Positions 23,630 through 35,369 are shown, counted from the stretch's first letter. The stretch is 64,000 nucleotides of DNA from Rutpela maculata (GCA_936432065.2 OW386289.2:89959736-90023735); one strand, 5' to 3'. Program-made: numbers and translations. Notes: generated by a model not told the origin, from the letters alone.

Positions 23630-23800
23630 GCTTACAAGAAACGTGGCGGACGGACAGACGGACATTTTGAAAGTTGTTCAGAATTCGTTCACTAACACAA
23701 TGATATGAAATTTTTTTCTCTACGAGCGCTATTTACGATTTTAGAAATGTGCCGATCAAATACAATATACTCTTCGTTTTTGCGAAGAGTATAATAATGA
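23630..23800. repeat. Repeat end with terminal hairpin
   Basis: CGGACGGACAGACGGAC is followed by a hairpin ATACTCTTCGTTTTTGCGAA (about 23768 onward). A similar TATACTCTTCGCTTACCGAA hairpin occurs at 43021-43050, suggesting a dispersed non-coding repeat. The rest of 23440-24465 shows nothing recognisable. Confidence 0.4.
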
Positions 23801-24468
23801 TATCTTGTGGGTTTGTGCTTAACTGATTAAAATACATGCAAAATGGAAATATAAATATTTATAATAATTTTTAGAAGTCAACTATCGTTAAAATAGCTGT
23901 GGCATATTGGCATATCTTACACACCATTTTTTCGTAATTTTAAAGCATAAAGCACCTAACACCATTACAGAATTGTTTTACCTATAATATATTTTAAGCT
24001 CGATGAAAAACTGGATAATTTATTTGTCTGTAATTCCGCCTATCGTGAGTAAAAAACAAAAGTAGAGAAAATGTATGAAAACTAAATTATATCCTCTCAT
24101 AGCTTGTCTACACATTTCACAAAATTAAATTCGCCTTTCCTGCGTTGGAAGAACATAAGATATATACCTACTTACACATGATTTCACGCTACCAGCTTAG
24201 AGTCGTATAAAGAAAACTGCGCCCAAGAGACTTTGTTCAAAGTAATTTTATCCATCATCTGCTGCAAAACAACCCACGAGAATGCATTATGATGTTGTAT
24301 CGTTCTTCTTTTATTTCCCTCGTTTATGAATAAATGTTGCAATTATATTATAGAAAAGTATTTCACCACTTTTAAAATATATGGTATTTAAAATTAATTT
24401 TTAATTTCATTTATAGATGCCCTGTATTTGATCAGTCAATTTTCCTCGTCTTATGTTCTATGGACTCA

Positions 24469-24694
24469 GGGTAAAAACACACTAGGCGGTTTTCGCTGAG
24501 TCGGCAGCCGCCTGCTACAACACACACGAAGCGGTTTAATCAGTTGTCGCAGAAAGCATCAAAATACAACGTTGTCGCTTCAGTAGTACAGCTAGTAAAA
24601 TGTTATTGTTGTTATGTTATTTCACGCAAAGTATTTGTAAACAGATTTGATTTGGCCGCCGATTCGGCGAAAAACGCCTAGTGTGTTTTTACCC
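24469..24694. mobile_element. Harbinger-like MITE, 226 bp
   Basis: Terminal inverted repeats GGGTAAAAACACACTAGGCG and CGCCTAGTGTGTTTTTACCC, with a second inverted block TCGGCAGCCGCC / GGCCGCCGATTCGGC. Flanked by TCA on both sides (24466-24468 and 24695-24697). A 3-bp duplication fits PIF/Harbinger, though TWA is the usual form. Non-coding. Confidence 0.72.
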
Positions 24695-24870
24695 TCATGT
24701 CTTTTATTTTGTTGATTAATTGAAATGTTGTTTACTCTTGGATCATACTTAATAATAGTATATTATACAACGATGCCATAATGAAGGCTATTTATTATTA
24801 CTGAGGATGGAGACACAACTCCAGCAAGCGCAGCGAGCGTTATAACCATCCCAGGTAATAATAGCCATTA

Positions 24871-25503
24871 GGATAAAAACACACTAGGCGTTTTCGCCGA
24901 GTCGGCAGCTGCCTGTTACAACACACACGAAGCGGTTTAACCAGTTGTCGCAGAAAGCATCAAAATACAACGTTGTCAGTTCAGTAATACAGCTAGCAAA
25001 ATTGATGCGTCTGACTCAGAGAAAGAATTAATTCTGTTAGGTTTATTATACTGCCCCAACTAGTTCTTTTTTTATTCTATCGAATATTCTGGTATTCTCA
25101 TGTCCCACGTCTGATAGTAATTTCTCTAAATCAAAGTCGCTGTCATTCATGTTCTTGTCTGGTATTTCAAGTATTTGTAAACAGATTTGGCAAGCACGCA
25201 TCAAATTTACAACTGAAACACGCGGCCTGGTGTGTGCGGTTATATATGTAATTCCCATAGACAAGAGGACGAGCGTCAACGCCACTCAACGAGCGACCCA
25301 TGGTCCAGACAATGTGCCGAGACGTGTCGCCAAGATCAAAATTACGTGTGTCTGTTTCTATGATTTAGTTATAGAACCATGTGTCGAGTCGGCGAAAACC
25401 GCCTAGTGTGTTTTTACCTTATGATTTAGTATAGAACCATGTGCCGAGTCGTCTGACGAGTCGGCCGCCGACTCGGCGAAAAACGCCTAGTGTGTTTTTA
25501 CCC
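24871..25503. mobile_element. Harbinger-like element, related to the MITE at 24469
   Basis: Same terminal repeat. 24871-25418 is flanked by TTA (24868-24870 and 25419-25421), the Harbinger TWA preference. A second copy of the right end (TAGAACCATGTG..CCTAGTGTGTTTTTACCC) is appended to 25503, a terminal duplication. The minus-strand frame over 25046-25285 (NDSDFDLEKLLSDV) may be a remnant of an element-encoded protein, but no domain was recognised. Confidence 0.68.
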
Positions 25504-25509
25504 ATAGTG

Positions 25510-25725
25510 AGTTGTATACTAACTATACTTTATATACGACAAACCTGTATATAAAATATAGTGATAAGTACATAATATACAAACGCATAAAAAATGTTAA
25601 TTTTTAAATTATTTATTTCTTTTCAACAAAATGTAAGTTAATGTTACTACAGTTAATAAACTGAACACATGAGGGCATATTTTGTATTATAGTATAATTG
25701 GCACTATTTTCAACGGTAGTAATAC
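25510..25725. other. No gene seen
   Basis: AT-rich sequence between the Harbinger-like element and the tyrosine recombinase pseudogene. Confidence 0.5.
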
Positions 25726-25729
25726 TATA

Positions 25730-26655
25730 AGCATTAACCACTCTAGCAACTGCCGTAGCCGTAGCATTGTTCATTGCTTTGAAATAGTTCGGCTGTTATC
25801 ATTTTATTTTTAACAGACTGGTCGATGTATCCTTCAGCTACGAGTGAGGACTTTCAGCCTCGGTGACGCTTCAACTCCGTAATATCGCCACCCCCATCCA
25901 CGTATAATGTAGCCGAAGGTCTCCGAAAGCAATGACGGCGTAAAGTTCAGGATTTGGCAAATTCAAATAAGTTGTTGTTATTTGTTTTCTAAGTACAGTA
26001 AACTTATTTTTTCCAATTCGTTGAATGGTGCATTTACCTCATTGGTAACTTTAAAAAAATGAGCTTATTGTCACGTGCGACGGCCGAAGATCCATGTACT
26101 TTTTAACAATCCCATAAAATTGACCATTAATGACAAAACTTCTTACCACTTTGCACTTTGGTTTTCGTTTTAGGTACAGTTATTAATAATGATGTACTTA
26201 GATCTTTCACGTCTTCAATTTTTATTTCGTAGAACTCATTAGAGCGACATGCACCCATAATTCCCACGATTAATCGACCTTAAATAAATTAATACGTTAG
26301 ATTTGAGACATTTAGTATCTGACAATCTTACCTTATGTAAAAGATAAACTCTATCAGGTGCTTCCTTTATAAATTTATTAATTTCTTCTAGTGTCAAAGT
26401 TTTGGCCTTTTTCGCTTCATATCCCTCAGATTTCTTCTTCAGAAAAGAACGTAGTTTTCCGTACGTTTCCAAATCTATGTCGTGTTTTATTTTCAAAACT
26501 GCTTTTAGCATGGAATAAAATGACCATAATGAAGAAGATTTGTATCTGTCAGCTAAGTCAGCAAAATAGGCTAATAATACCTTTTCAGAAAGCGAGTTAG
26601 TTTTTTTCTGAATTCGCCAGTCCATGAAACTTTGGTAGGCTTTAACATAAAAAAA
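25730..26655 (-). pseudogene. Tyrosine recombinase (Crypton-like or relative), broken
   Basis: Minus strand. 26640-26330 is a SAM-like N-terminal core-binding domain (SFMDWRIQKKTNSLSE, LLAYFADLADRYKSSSLWSF, TLTLEEINKFIKEAPD). Around 26280-26130 comes the first catalytic Arg region (GIMGACRSNEFYEIKIEDVK) and a conserved TVPKTKTKV. Near 25990-25780 the C-terminal part (DITELKRHRG, stop, KSSLVAEGYIDQSVKNKM) has the His/Trp box, with TGA in place of Trp, and the tyrosine nucleophile motif EGYID. Several frameshifts intervene and the middle H-x-x-R box is decayed. This family is common in aphids and beetles as multi-copy genes. Confidence 0.78.
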
Positions 26656-27905
26656 AATTGATTTCTGGTATTTCCAAACGACTTTCATCAAGTATCTCGA
26701 AAAGTATTACTTTATCGAAAGAATGTTACAGACCAATTACAGAAAGTACAAACTGGGAATTAATTATATTTTTTGTTTATTGATGTAGGATTAATAATTT
26801 CGGAGATAATTAAGTTTACATTTTGCATCCAAGTGTTCATAAGATAATTATTTAGAGTGAGAGTTAAATATCTCAGAAACCGTGACACCTACGTCAAGAA
26901 TGCTAATAGGTAGAATAATAGGTTATTAATTAAGCTTTCAACTGTTTTTTTATTTGTTTCTGTAGCATAAAAAACAAAGAAGTTATGACCGAAGCAATGT
27001 GCGTCTACACATTTTTTTAATAACAACGTCGCCATTTTGTTACTGTAATTAGCCAGTAATTAAAAAAAAGGAATTTCAAACACTGTTTCTCATTAATATA
27101 TAGCATGACGTAGATGCTTAAATTTTTTGGTTTGTATACAGCACTTGCTTTAGAAAAAAATACAATTTAAACTATAAAGGTATTTTCGATAAAACGTAAT
27201 TTTTTTTCCTTTTCCAAATATCTCAATAAATATTAGCTTTATTGAAAAATGGGTAGAGACCAAAAGTAAAGCTCATAAACTGATAACGAATTTCGCTTGT
27301 TTATTTATTTACATAGATTTAATAGTTTCGGAAATCTGAAAGTTTACAAATGGCGTCCGAACGTTTATAAGACGAAAAAATGCAGTTTAAATGTTAAATA
27401 TTTTAGAAATTGTGACACCTACGTCACGCATGCTAAGAAATGAAATTAAAAACAATTAATTGCGCTTTCAAATTATTTTTTACTCGTTCCTGTAGCATAA
27501 GAAATAAAGAAGTTAGGACGGAAAAATGTGCGTATTTATATTTGTTTATATAAAAAGGTCACCATTTTGTTACTCTAATTAGCCAGTAATTTAAAAAAAT
27601 CATCTCAAATACAGTTTTTCGTTAAGATGTAGCATTACCTAGATGCTCAAATTTTTTTGCTCATTTAAAGCACTTGCTTTAAAAAAAAATGCATTTTAAA
27701 CTTTAAGAGTTAGGTAATTTCGAAACACTTGGATACCAAATATAAACTTAAATATCTCCAAAAGTATTAATCCTACATCAATAAACAAAAAATATAATTA
27801 ATTCCCAGTTTGTACTTTCTGTAATTGGTCTGTAACATTTTTTCGACAAAGTAATACTTTTCGTGATACTTGACGAAAGCCGTTTGGAAATACCTTTTTT
27901 TTAAG
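26655..27905. mobile_element. Foldback element 2 with a 540-bp tandem dimer
   Basis: The left arm (26655-26860, TATTTCCAAACGACTTTCAT) is inverted at 27735-27900. Between them are two diverged direct repeats of about 540 bp (26700-27240 and 27240-27780), matched by GTGACACCTACGTCA (26881, 27412) and CCATTTTGTTACT.TAATTAG (27032, 27562). AT-rich, no coding. The first codons of the recombinase open frame (to ATG 26691) come from this arm and are not part of that gene. Confidence 0.78.
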
Positions 27906-28255
27906 CTAAAATCGCAATTTTGAAGTCGTTATAACTTAAAAAGTATGAATTTATGTGAAAAATTGCATAGAACATTTTCTGCTTAAAATTTGATTCTATT
28001 TTAGCTCCAATAAATATATATATTTTTAAAGTACCACCCCCTGAGAGGGGGTGGCATCCACCCCCCTATAAATTAGCAAGCCCCCGCACAATATAGAAAC
28101 TTTTCTGTGAAGCATTTACTATTATACTGCCAAAGATGAACGAAATCCATTCAATATGACATTATTCCGAAGTTAAAACCTCTAGTTACTGTACTAATAT
28201 TATTCACAAAGTGTATCATTTTGTTTACTCCCTTACGCTCACCATATCCTTAATA
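27906..28255. other. No gene; short GC-rich hairpin
   Basis: Contains ACCCCCTGAGAGGGGGTGG (about 28036-28054), a small hairpin often seen at the edge of insect non-coding repeats. Otherwise AT-rich. Confidence 0.45.
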
Positions 28256-28261
28256 GGTAGT

Positions 28262-28640
28262 TCTCATTTGCTCGGTCCACAACCATCATTTTCGTTTCGT
28301 TCTAGTTTACACTTAAACCGAACTTGCTTACTGTTTGAAAGTTGTTCGGCAGGTGTATGAGCTCATCCTCGCTTGCTGCAACTAAGGTGGTATCATCTTC
28401 AAATTTCAAGTTAGATATCTTGGTTCCACCTATAGGTACTTCATCCTACCACTCCCCAGAACGCGTCGTATGACGTGTTCACTATAGATATTGGGGAGGA
28501 TTGTTAACAGAATACAGCTCTGTTTGACGCTTTTACCAATTTTACATTTGTCTGAATTCGTGTTGTCACCAAAGCAGAGTTTTGTTCCTATAGGTGGCGA
28601 ATAATCAAATGTTTACTTAAAACTTTAGCTTGTCGAAACT
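28262..28640 (-). pseudogene. RTE-like LINE RT fragment
   Basis: The minus strand reads NSDKCKIGKSVKQ, then IYSEHVIRR, then FEDDTTLVAASEDELIHLPN (equivalent to the RT catalytic YADD box, with Tyr-Ala replaced by Phe-Glu), then FQTVSKFGLSVN. Spread over several frames with stops. The block order matches RT motifs 4-6 of RTE-type elements. Confidence 0.65.
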
Positions 28641-28747
28641 CTTGCATTGTAAATAATGCTAATGTCTGGATTGAAATGAATGAAATAAAAACAATTTTTT
28701 ATAGCTGATTTAAATTTATTTTAAATTACTACTAAATTAACAAACAA

Positions 28748-29617
28748 TTAGAGAATATTATTTAGGTTTATGCAAATCACAACTTACACACTTTTTTATT
28801 ATGAAAATACCTACTTTCTGTATATTGTTGCCCTAATCTGGGTACGCTAATATACTAGTTAGGTAAATACTTTAAAACACTCATTATTGGAGAACCAATC
28901 AAAACAACTACTCTTCTAGCTAATACTGACGAAGTATTGAATTACATGAGAGGATTCTTAGCATTTTAAAGAAAAAAAATTGAATAGGCTTGTAATAATG
29001 AGTGAATGTTTCTATACTCTACTAATGAGAACTAACGAGTTCGAAAAAACTTGTACAACTTTTCTAGAGTTGAAATAGAATGTAAGGTTCAATATAGTTG
29101 TTGTGAATGACTGAATTTCAATAAATGATTTAAGTATTTTCAGTATATTTTTTTGCCTTAAAATGTCAGGAATCCTATCATGTAATTCAATACTTCGTCA
29201 GTATTAGCTAGAAGAGTAGTTGTTTTGATTGTTTTTCCAATAATGAGTGTTTTAAAGTGTCCTAAGTAGTATATTAGCGTGACCCAATTAAGGTACCAAT
29301 ATACAGAAAGTAGATAATTTTATATTAAATAAAAAAGTGTGAATGACTAAATGTAAATAAATGATTTAAGTATTTTCAATTTTTTTTCTTTAAAATGCCA
29401 AGAATCCTCTCATGTAATTTAGTACTTCGTCAGTATTAGCTAGAAGAGTAGTTGTTTTGATTGGTTCTCCAATAATGAGTGTTTTAAAGTATTTACCTAA
29501 CTAGTATATTAGCGTGCCCAGATTAGGGCAACAATATACAGAAAGTAGGTATTTTCATAATAAATAAAAAAGTGTGTAAGTTGTGATTTGCATAATACCT
29601 AAATAATATTCTCTAAT
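28748..29617. mobile_element. Foldback element 3, three arms
   Basis: The arm at 28748-28984 is inverted at 29376-29617 with high identity over about 235 bp, sharing CTTCTAGCTAATACTGACGA. A third, diverged copy in the right-arm orientation lies at 29134-29340. Outer tips: ATTAGAGAATATTATTTAGG and its inverse. Non-coding. Confidence 0.82.
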
Positions 29618-29696
29618 CATGATAAAAGCAAATAAATAAAAAATAATCAATTGTAATAACAAACAATTGTATTTCATGAATTATTGCATTAAATAT

Positions 29697-30145
29697 TGTT
29701 ACGTGTTTACACCAATTGTAAACACCCTGTATCGTGGATCTGAGTAACCAGAGTAACACAAAACACTAATTTATTACAGCAATTAATTACTTCACTAATA
29801 TTACACTAAGCACTATAATTCACTACTTCAGTCACTTGATCAGTTTGCTTACTTCTTCTTAATGTTTCTCAATTCACTATCTAAACTAAACTCAACTGTT
29901 GACTGAACTGTACTAAACTGTCTCGGCTTCTCCATGCCTTTATATACCCAAAGATAACAGCTCCAGAATGTTATCTTCACATTCTGTAATTTTCTGCAAT
30001 TTTCTTCTCTCCAATCTCCAGATTCAGACACCGCACGCCATCTCTGGGCCGATTGGTAAACTAACCCACTAGCTTAGTTTCTTTTATTTATAGAACTTGT
30101 AGGACACTCACATAGATGTCTACCCTGGGGGTAGAACATGCAACA
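29697..30145 (-). mobile_element. Solo LTR (gypsy-type), 449 bp
   Basis: Ends are TGTTACGTG (plus-strand left) and GCAACA (right), flanked by a 4-bp duplication ATAT at 29693-29696 and 30146-30149. On the minus strand it carries a TATA box (TATATAAAGG, about 29937-29946) and AATAAATTAG as a likely poly(A) signal near 29770, so transcription is minus. No internal sequence is attached: a product of LTR-LTR recombination. Confidence 0.82.
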
Positions 30146-30149
30146 ATAT

Positions 30150-31055
30150 CTTATTTTTATTTAATACCTAAAACGCTTGGTAAGTAATGTTTCTTCTCTC
30201 TTATATTTGTACCCACCCATCAGAATGAAATTGAAATAGATTTAGCATGAGTGTCATAAAGTAGTAATTAAATTATTTAAAACATACTTTTGTAAATTTT
30301 ATAAGATTTCATCATGCCAATTTTATTTCAGATTTGTTATTTATTTCACACAAATGATCTGAAAGATTGATAGAGAAAGAGAGAGAGGAAGATATGTATT
30401 ATGGTAATTTTAATTTACTTCAGAATATGTTGAGCGAAAAGGCGTCTGATACAAATTGTGGAACTACAAAGTATACATTCAAATATCGAATCGAATTTGG
30501 TATATACCATACCGTTAAATCAATATGTCGTGGAAATAACACTCTATAAGGATATATTTGCGGCGTTTTCTTGTGCATATTTTATAGCTTTTACATTCTC
30601 TGGAGCTTTACTGCATTTTTACTACTATTTACATTACTATTTGAGCAATAAAAATTACATTGCACTTGTTTTATTACAAGTGTTCCCCTTAGTCATAAAT
30701 TTAACAGCCCGCGCCATATAGAGGTAAATTTAATGGCTAGAATTTTTGTCTGGCGAATTTTACCCAGCGGCGGCTTACATCAAGGGTGTAATGAAAAAAC
30801 GTATTTTATGTGGGAAAATTCAATTATTCGTTGAATTAAACCCATAGAGAATTGGTAGTATAATATAAAATATAGATCAGCTACCCTCTTTTGTCCTATT
30901 TGATATAAAAATGGGTATATTGCTAGGACCTATTGTCGAGAAAATTCATATGTTTTTTTTACAAGGGTTATATTTATAGTATTGCTTTGTTTGAATTTCA
31001 GAATTTTACAGATGATGATGTCTCCAAACCGATTAATAGTGTTAAGTTAACGCGT
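30150..31055. other. No confident gene
   Basis: Holds the open frame 30458-30721, described separately. The rest is AT-rich. Confidence 0.4.
30458..30721 (+). CDS. Hypothetical small membrane ORF
   Basis: An 87-codon frame with two hydrophobic stretches (about residues 33-50, AAFSCAYFIAFTFSGALLHF, and 68-80, ALVLLQVFPLVINL), which would suit a two-pass membrane protein. No family was recognised, there are no obvious splice sites, and the AT-rich base composition makes hydrophobic frames common. It may be fortuitous. Confidence 0.2.
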   Translation: MELQSIHSNIESNLVYTIPLNQYVVEITLYKDIFAAFSCAYFIAFTFSGALLHFYYYLHYYLSNKNYIALVLLQVFPLVINLTARAI

Positions 31056-31057
31056 CA

Positions 31058-31500
31058 AGGGGGGGCTGATGCCAAAAAAAAATTGGGGGCCTTTAGTTCT
31101 TGTACAAATACTAAATCACAATTTTAATATTGTACTCCTTTAATAATGGGGGATGATTGATGTCAATTAATTTTTTAAGACCTTGGCATTTCGTGCATAT
31201 ACTAAATTAAAATTTTATGGACTCTTAATTGTTTGCTTTACCTATTTACCCCCAATACTTCGACAGAGAAAAAATAAAAATATAATCTAGTTCCAGATCT
31301 CATTATTATACATGGTGTACCGAGTTTCAAGTAAATGTCTTAAACTGTTCCAGGATAATCGTGCGCGCAAGAAAGGTTACAGACAAACCGACAGAGATTT
31401 TTTTGCTCAAACTTAAAATCTCGACATTTCGTGACATTCTAAACCTATTTGAACAAAAAAAATTAAATTTGTTTTTAGCGTTACTATACTTCCACAGTAT
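31058..31500 (-). repeat. Family A copy, diverged, partial
   Basis: Minus orientation. It keeps the CTAATTTTATGGACTCTTA-like block, the TCTAGTTCCAGATCT block and the terminal CTTCCAC near 31490. It lacks the GGGCAGCG end. Confidence 0.75.
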
Positions 31501-31554
31501 AGAAGCAAAAAATGCTTCAAATATGCATGACACAGTTATATTTTATTCATTCAT

Positions 31555-32095
31555 TTAATTATTGCATATTACGAAATATATTTCCTGACTTTTGGAAAAT
31601 TTCAGTAGTTAAACTATTCAAAAAATTAAAAAATCCGTCTTCCAGATCTAAAGCCAATAGGCATCACGCCGTTTTTTTTTCTAAAGTGTTAAAACGTTTA
31701 ATGCATAATCAGAATATAACTTTTGTTAAACAAAAGCACGACAGTGTTCCTGGAAATCAGGACCAGGACAGGATACAAATAGATATAGGTGAAAACTCGA
31801 TTTTAGTAATGCTGTATAGCTCTAGGGCGTACGATAACATTAAAAATAGTTAATGTTATCGGAACTAAAATTTTATGGATTTACTGAGAATGTAACGTCG
31901 TGTCATCATATTTCTCCTCCAGGGTGCAGAAAGTTGTTACACATTACCCTGCCTTAGTCTTTGAGAGGTTGGTATCTGATGTGCCACAAGGATCAGTATG
32001 AGGGCCGGTCCTTTTTATTCTATATACTTTCTATTTTGTTAAGCGGTTGACATTGTGTCAATCCCATATATATGCTAGCAACTGTATGTGGCCAT
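31555..32095 (+). pseudogene. LINE RT fragment (jockey/CR1 type)
   Basis: Plus-strand blocks in order: IFPDFWKISVVKLFKK, FFSKVLKRLMHN (RT motif 1-2 region), a decayed AYDNI segment, and VSDVPQGSV then a stop and GPVLFILYTFYF (motif 4, PQGS.LGP). The YADD box is lost (YASN). Multiple stops and frameshifts. Confidence 0.65.
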
Positions 32096-32430
32096 CCTTG
32101 CAGCTCCACCCTACCAGTCCTTCATCACAGTAATCTGTCGCTCCGTTTTTATGTAGTGATACAAAGACTGAGCTTCTCCAATCATCGGGCCAGATTCTTG
32201 TCTCCCATATTATTTAGTATATTCTGTAAAGGATTCTCAGTCTTCTTCACCAACTAACTTAAGAGCCTCGACCGTGATATTGTCATCCCGGGTACCTTGC
32301 CAGTTTTTAGTTTTGTGTGGCTGCTTTTACTTCTGATTTCAGCATTAAGGGTTCGTGTTCGTAGTCTTGCTGCAAGTCATCTTCTGCCTTATGATGGTCA
32401 CTTTCAAAAAACTTTTGGAAGTATTGGCGC
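32096..32430 (-). pseudogene. RTE-like LINE RT fragment
   Basis: The minus strand reads DDNITVEALKLVGEEDGESF, then ESGPMIGEAQSLY, equivalent to the GPD.I..E.LK...W...W..S block before RT motif 1. It abuts the plus-strand RT fragment, so two unrelated LINE pieces are joined here. Confidence 0.6.
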
Positions 32431-32434
32431 CAAA

Positions 32435-33230
32435 CTTATCAGTTCTTAAAGTACCGGTGGAATACTTAACTTACCACGTTTAGTGTTTAATTTAAGTGTA
32501 ATCACTCTTACTGTTGCTATTATTCTAGTTAGCATGACTCTCTGGTTCTTGATAGCCGCCGCTTCTGATTCCAAAGCAGTGTTGTCATCTTGAGTCTTCA
32601 GATTATTCTTGGCTTGAATTTCATAAGCCAACATGTAACATCGTTCCATTCTGCATTTGCAGACGATATTACAATTGTAACTAGTGACAAAAATGTAGGC
32701 TCTTTCAATTGATAATTTAAGTTTAAATTTGCTATCAATATCACAATATTTTACAAAGAACCATTTAATAACTATTAGAAAACTTTTTTCATGCAGTTTT
32801 TTTACTGTACTGTTAAGTTCAAACTGCACTGCTAGCCTTCTTATTCAATTTTAAAATAAAACTATTCAACACAGGTGAAATACTTTAAATAATTTGGAAT
32901 ATTAATTCATTTATCTGTAGGTTTATTAATTGTATTTGTAATAAGTGTGTAAGTGGTTGCTTTGCTATTAAACGTTTATCTCAACAGCAGGGATACCATA
33001 AAAACATTTTATTTTGTGAAATTAATGCTTATATTGCAAAAAGAGCTGTAACATTTTTCAAATTTCAGTTGATGCTTTATTATTTACTCTTCTTTTCTTC
33101 TCTACTTTCTTATCTAAAGGTATATTACTTTTAATTTGTAATCTTGTACGTTTACAAATGTATTGAATTAACAATTCTTTAAATATCATGCTTTATTTCT
33201 AGTATGCCAAATTTTTAAGGATCAGATTGT
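32435..33230. other. No confident gene
   Basis: A 127-codon minus frame (32446-32829) has no recognised domain and is Lys/Asn-rich, as expected of AT-rich DNA. The remainder is AT-rich. Confidence 0.4.
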
Positions 33231-33235
33231 TTTTA

Positions 33236-34857
33236 GCAGACGCACAGTGACACGAATCGTGATTTTTTCGTTTAAAATTATCTAGAGCACTTGTTTCCCA
33301 ACCGATCGGGATAATTTTTTTTTTTTAAATACTCATTATTTAATTTCCATAAAACGTAAGAGAGCCGGTTTTTTAAATTATGCTAACCAAAATTATTGAG
33401 CTTAGCCAAAATGGCCATTTTTTATTTAAATCTTAATGAAACTTACATATAAAAACTTTTTTCTTATTAAATTTACATAAATCTTGTTACTCGGGGGTTT
33501 TCGAAGTCGCTGATTGCGAATCTGATATCCAAATTGTCATAAACCAACCTGCAAGATGGCGGAATCAATGATTGCTATAAAATGCTAAAAAAATAAGAAA
33601 AATGAAACATTTTTGTTAAAGTTTATGCCGAGAAGTTTTGAATATTTCTGATTAGTACTAAATTTTAAGTTCCAGGAAGAAATTCAAGATGGTGGATCTA
33701 ATATGGAGGCAATATGGCGGCAATAAGATGATCAAAGTAACTTAAAAATAAATTCAATGCATTAAACTAAATAGGCTATTCCTAATTATTGAAAAATTTA
33801 AAACAAATTTTCTGAAATTTTCAAATATATCCAATATGGCTGCCATTCATCAATTATCAATCATAAATATGCGATGCAGTCCTCCATTAATTTTGAACAT
33901 AACCTTAAGTAGGTCATATTAATATTTCTTTTTTTTATCTGCTAATAATATTATTTAAATGTATTTAGGATAATCAAAAATTAAAAAAATTATCAACTCA
34001 GTATTAATATTATTTAAACAACACAAATTAAACAGAGAAATTTAAGATTTAAATAATGAAAAATTTTTGCACTAAGTTAGGTTTAAAGTTCATGGTGTAA
34101 AACTCTTGCCTTAGGTTATGTTAGGTTTAATATTCTTGTTTTAAAGTTCTTGGTGTTACGTATTTATTATATTATTAACAGTTAAAAAAAGACTCAAGTT
34201 ATGTTCAAAATTAATGGAGGACTGAATCGCATATTTATGATTGATAATTAATGTATGGCAGCCATATTGGATGTGTTTGAAAATTTCAGAAAAGTTCCTC
34301 TTTAAATTTTTGAATAATTCTTAGGAATAGCCTGTTTAGTTTAATGCATTTAATTATTTTTAAGTTGGTTTTATCATCTTATTGCCGCCATATTGGATCC
34401 GCCATCTTGAATTTCTTCCTGGAACTTAAAATTTAATCTATTTTAACTTGAAAGTACTTATCAAAAATATTCAAAACTTCTCGGCATAAACTTTAACAAA
34501 AATATTTCATTTTTTAGCATTTTATAGCCGCCATTGATTCCGCCATCTCGAAGGTTGGATAATGTCGATTTGGATATCAGATTCGTAATCAGCGACCTCA
34601 AAAACCCAGAACAAGATTTACGTAAATTGGATAAGAAAAAAGTTTTTATTTGTATGTTTTATTAAGATTTAAATAAAAAATGGTCATTTTGGCTAAGCTC
34701 AATAGTTTTGGTTGACATAATTAAAAAATCGGCTCTCTTACTTTTTTTGGAAATTAAATAACGAATATTAAAAAAAAAAATTATCCCAATCGGTTGTGAA
34801 ACAAGTGGGCTAGATAATTTTGAACGAAAAAATCAGGATTCGGGTCACTACGAGACG
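33236..34857. mobile_element. Foldback element 4, about 670-bp arms
   Basis: Left arm 33236-33910 and right arm 34195-34857 are inverted copies. They share AAATGGCCATTTTTTATTTA (left) and the inverse near 34675, and ATAAATATGCGATGCAGTCC near 33868 and its inverse near 34222. The loop of about 285 bp holds AT-rich sequence. The arms contain several CAAGATGGCGG-like motifs. No coding. Confidence 0.85.
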
Positions 34858-34859
34858 TC

Positions 34860-35302
34860 GGAGTCTTTAAAAAATACTTTCTCTAAACAGAAGAAAGTCC
34901 AAGCTTGTTGTAATGAATGCAATTGAATTCAATCACAAAATTACCAAGTATTAATTTTCTCGACTTCTACTCTGTAATTTCCATCATATTCATTTACATA
35001 ATTATAGTTGCATTAATACCATATTATGTAATTTTCAGATCTCCCACAATTCTAGACCTCTGGAACTAATCTATTTAAATCTGGATCCACCAAATTCATC
35101 ATGTAAATAAATATTTCGCGTTGAAGTGTTTAAAACCAGTGAAAATAAACAAGTTACGCAATCGCAGAGACTGACCCGTTCTGTACGTTGGAATTTAAAT
35201 GATTTTTGTTCGAAGTTGTGCGAAAAAGTGCTTTAGTGATGATTGTGAAAATAGGACCTAAAAAGAAAAGGAAATTTATCGATAAGGACTATCTAAAAGG
35301 AC
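34860..35302 (+). promoter_or_regulatory. Probable promoter and 5' UTR of the host gene
   Basis: Lies immediately upstream of the signal-peptide exon. From about 35110 the sequence has the flavour of an insect 5' UTR (AAAACCAGTGAAAATAAACA, GTGCGAAAAAGTGCTTTAGT). One upstream ATG at 35239 opens a frame overlapping the main start. The transcription start was not located. Confidence 0.35.
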
Positions 35303-35366
35303 ATGTTCGTTTTGTTGTGGATTTTGGTTTTGATTCATTTTCAACAGACAAGTTCTGGGTACATAG
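35303..35366 (+). CDS. Host gene, first coding exon (signal peptide)
   Basis: ATG 35303 opens MFVLLWILVLIHFQQTSSG, a textbook signal peptide: hydrophobic core of about 11 residues, then a polar, small-residue cleavage region. The exon ends after 64 nt at G|GTGAGT (donor 35367-35372), leaving a one-nucleotide overhang (phase 1). The only well-formed internal exon seen downstream (49795-49978) is open in exactly that phase. This suggests a secreted or type I membrane protein. A second frame from ATG 35239 (containing PKKKRK) also reaches the donor and cannot be fully excluded. Intron 1 would be 14.4 kb and full of transposons. Confidence 0.55.
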
Positions 35367-35369
35367 GTG

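Noticed and set aside
32446..32829. 127-codon minus frame as a gene
   Set aside because: No domain, no splice or promoter context, and a residue composition expected of AT-rich DNA.
35239..35366. Upstream frame from ATG 35239 with a PKKKRK nuclear-signal-like motif
   Set aside because: It overlaps the signal-peptide frame and reaches the same donor, but joined to the 49795 exon it gives the other phase. The signal-peptide frame joins openly and looks more protein-like. Kept only as an alternative.
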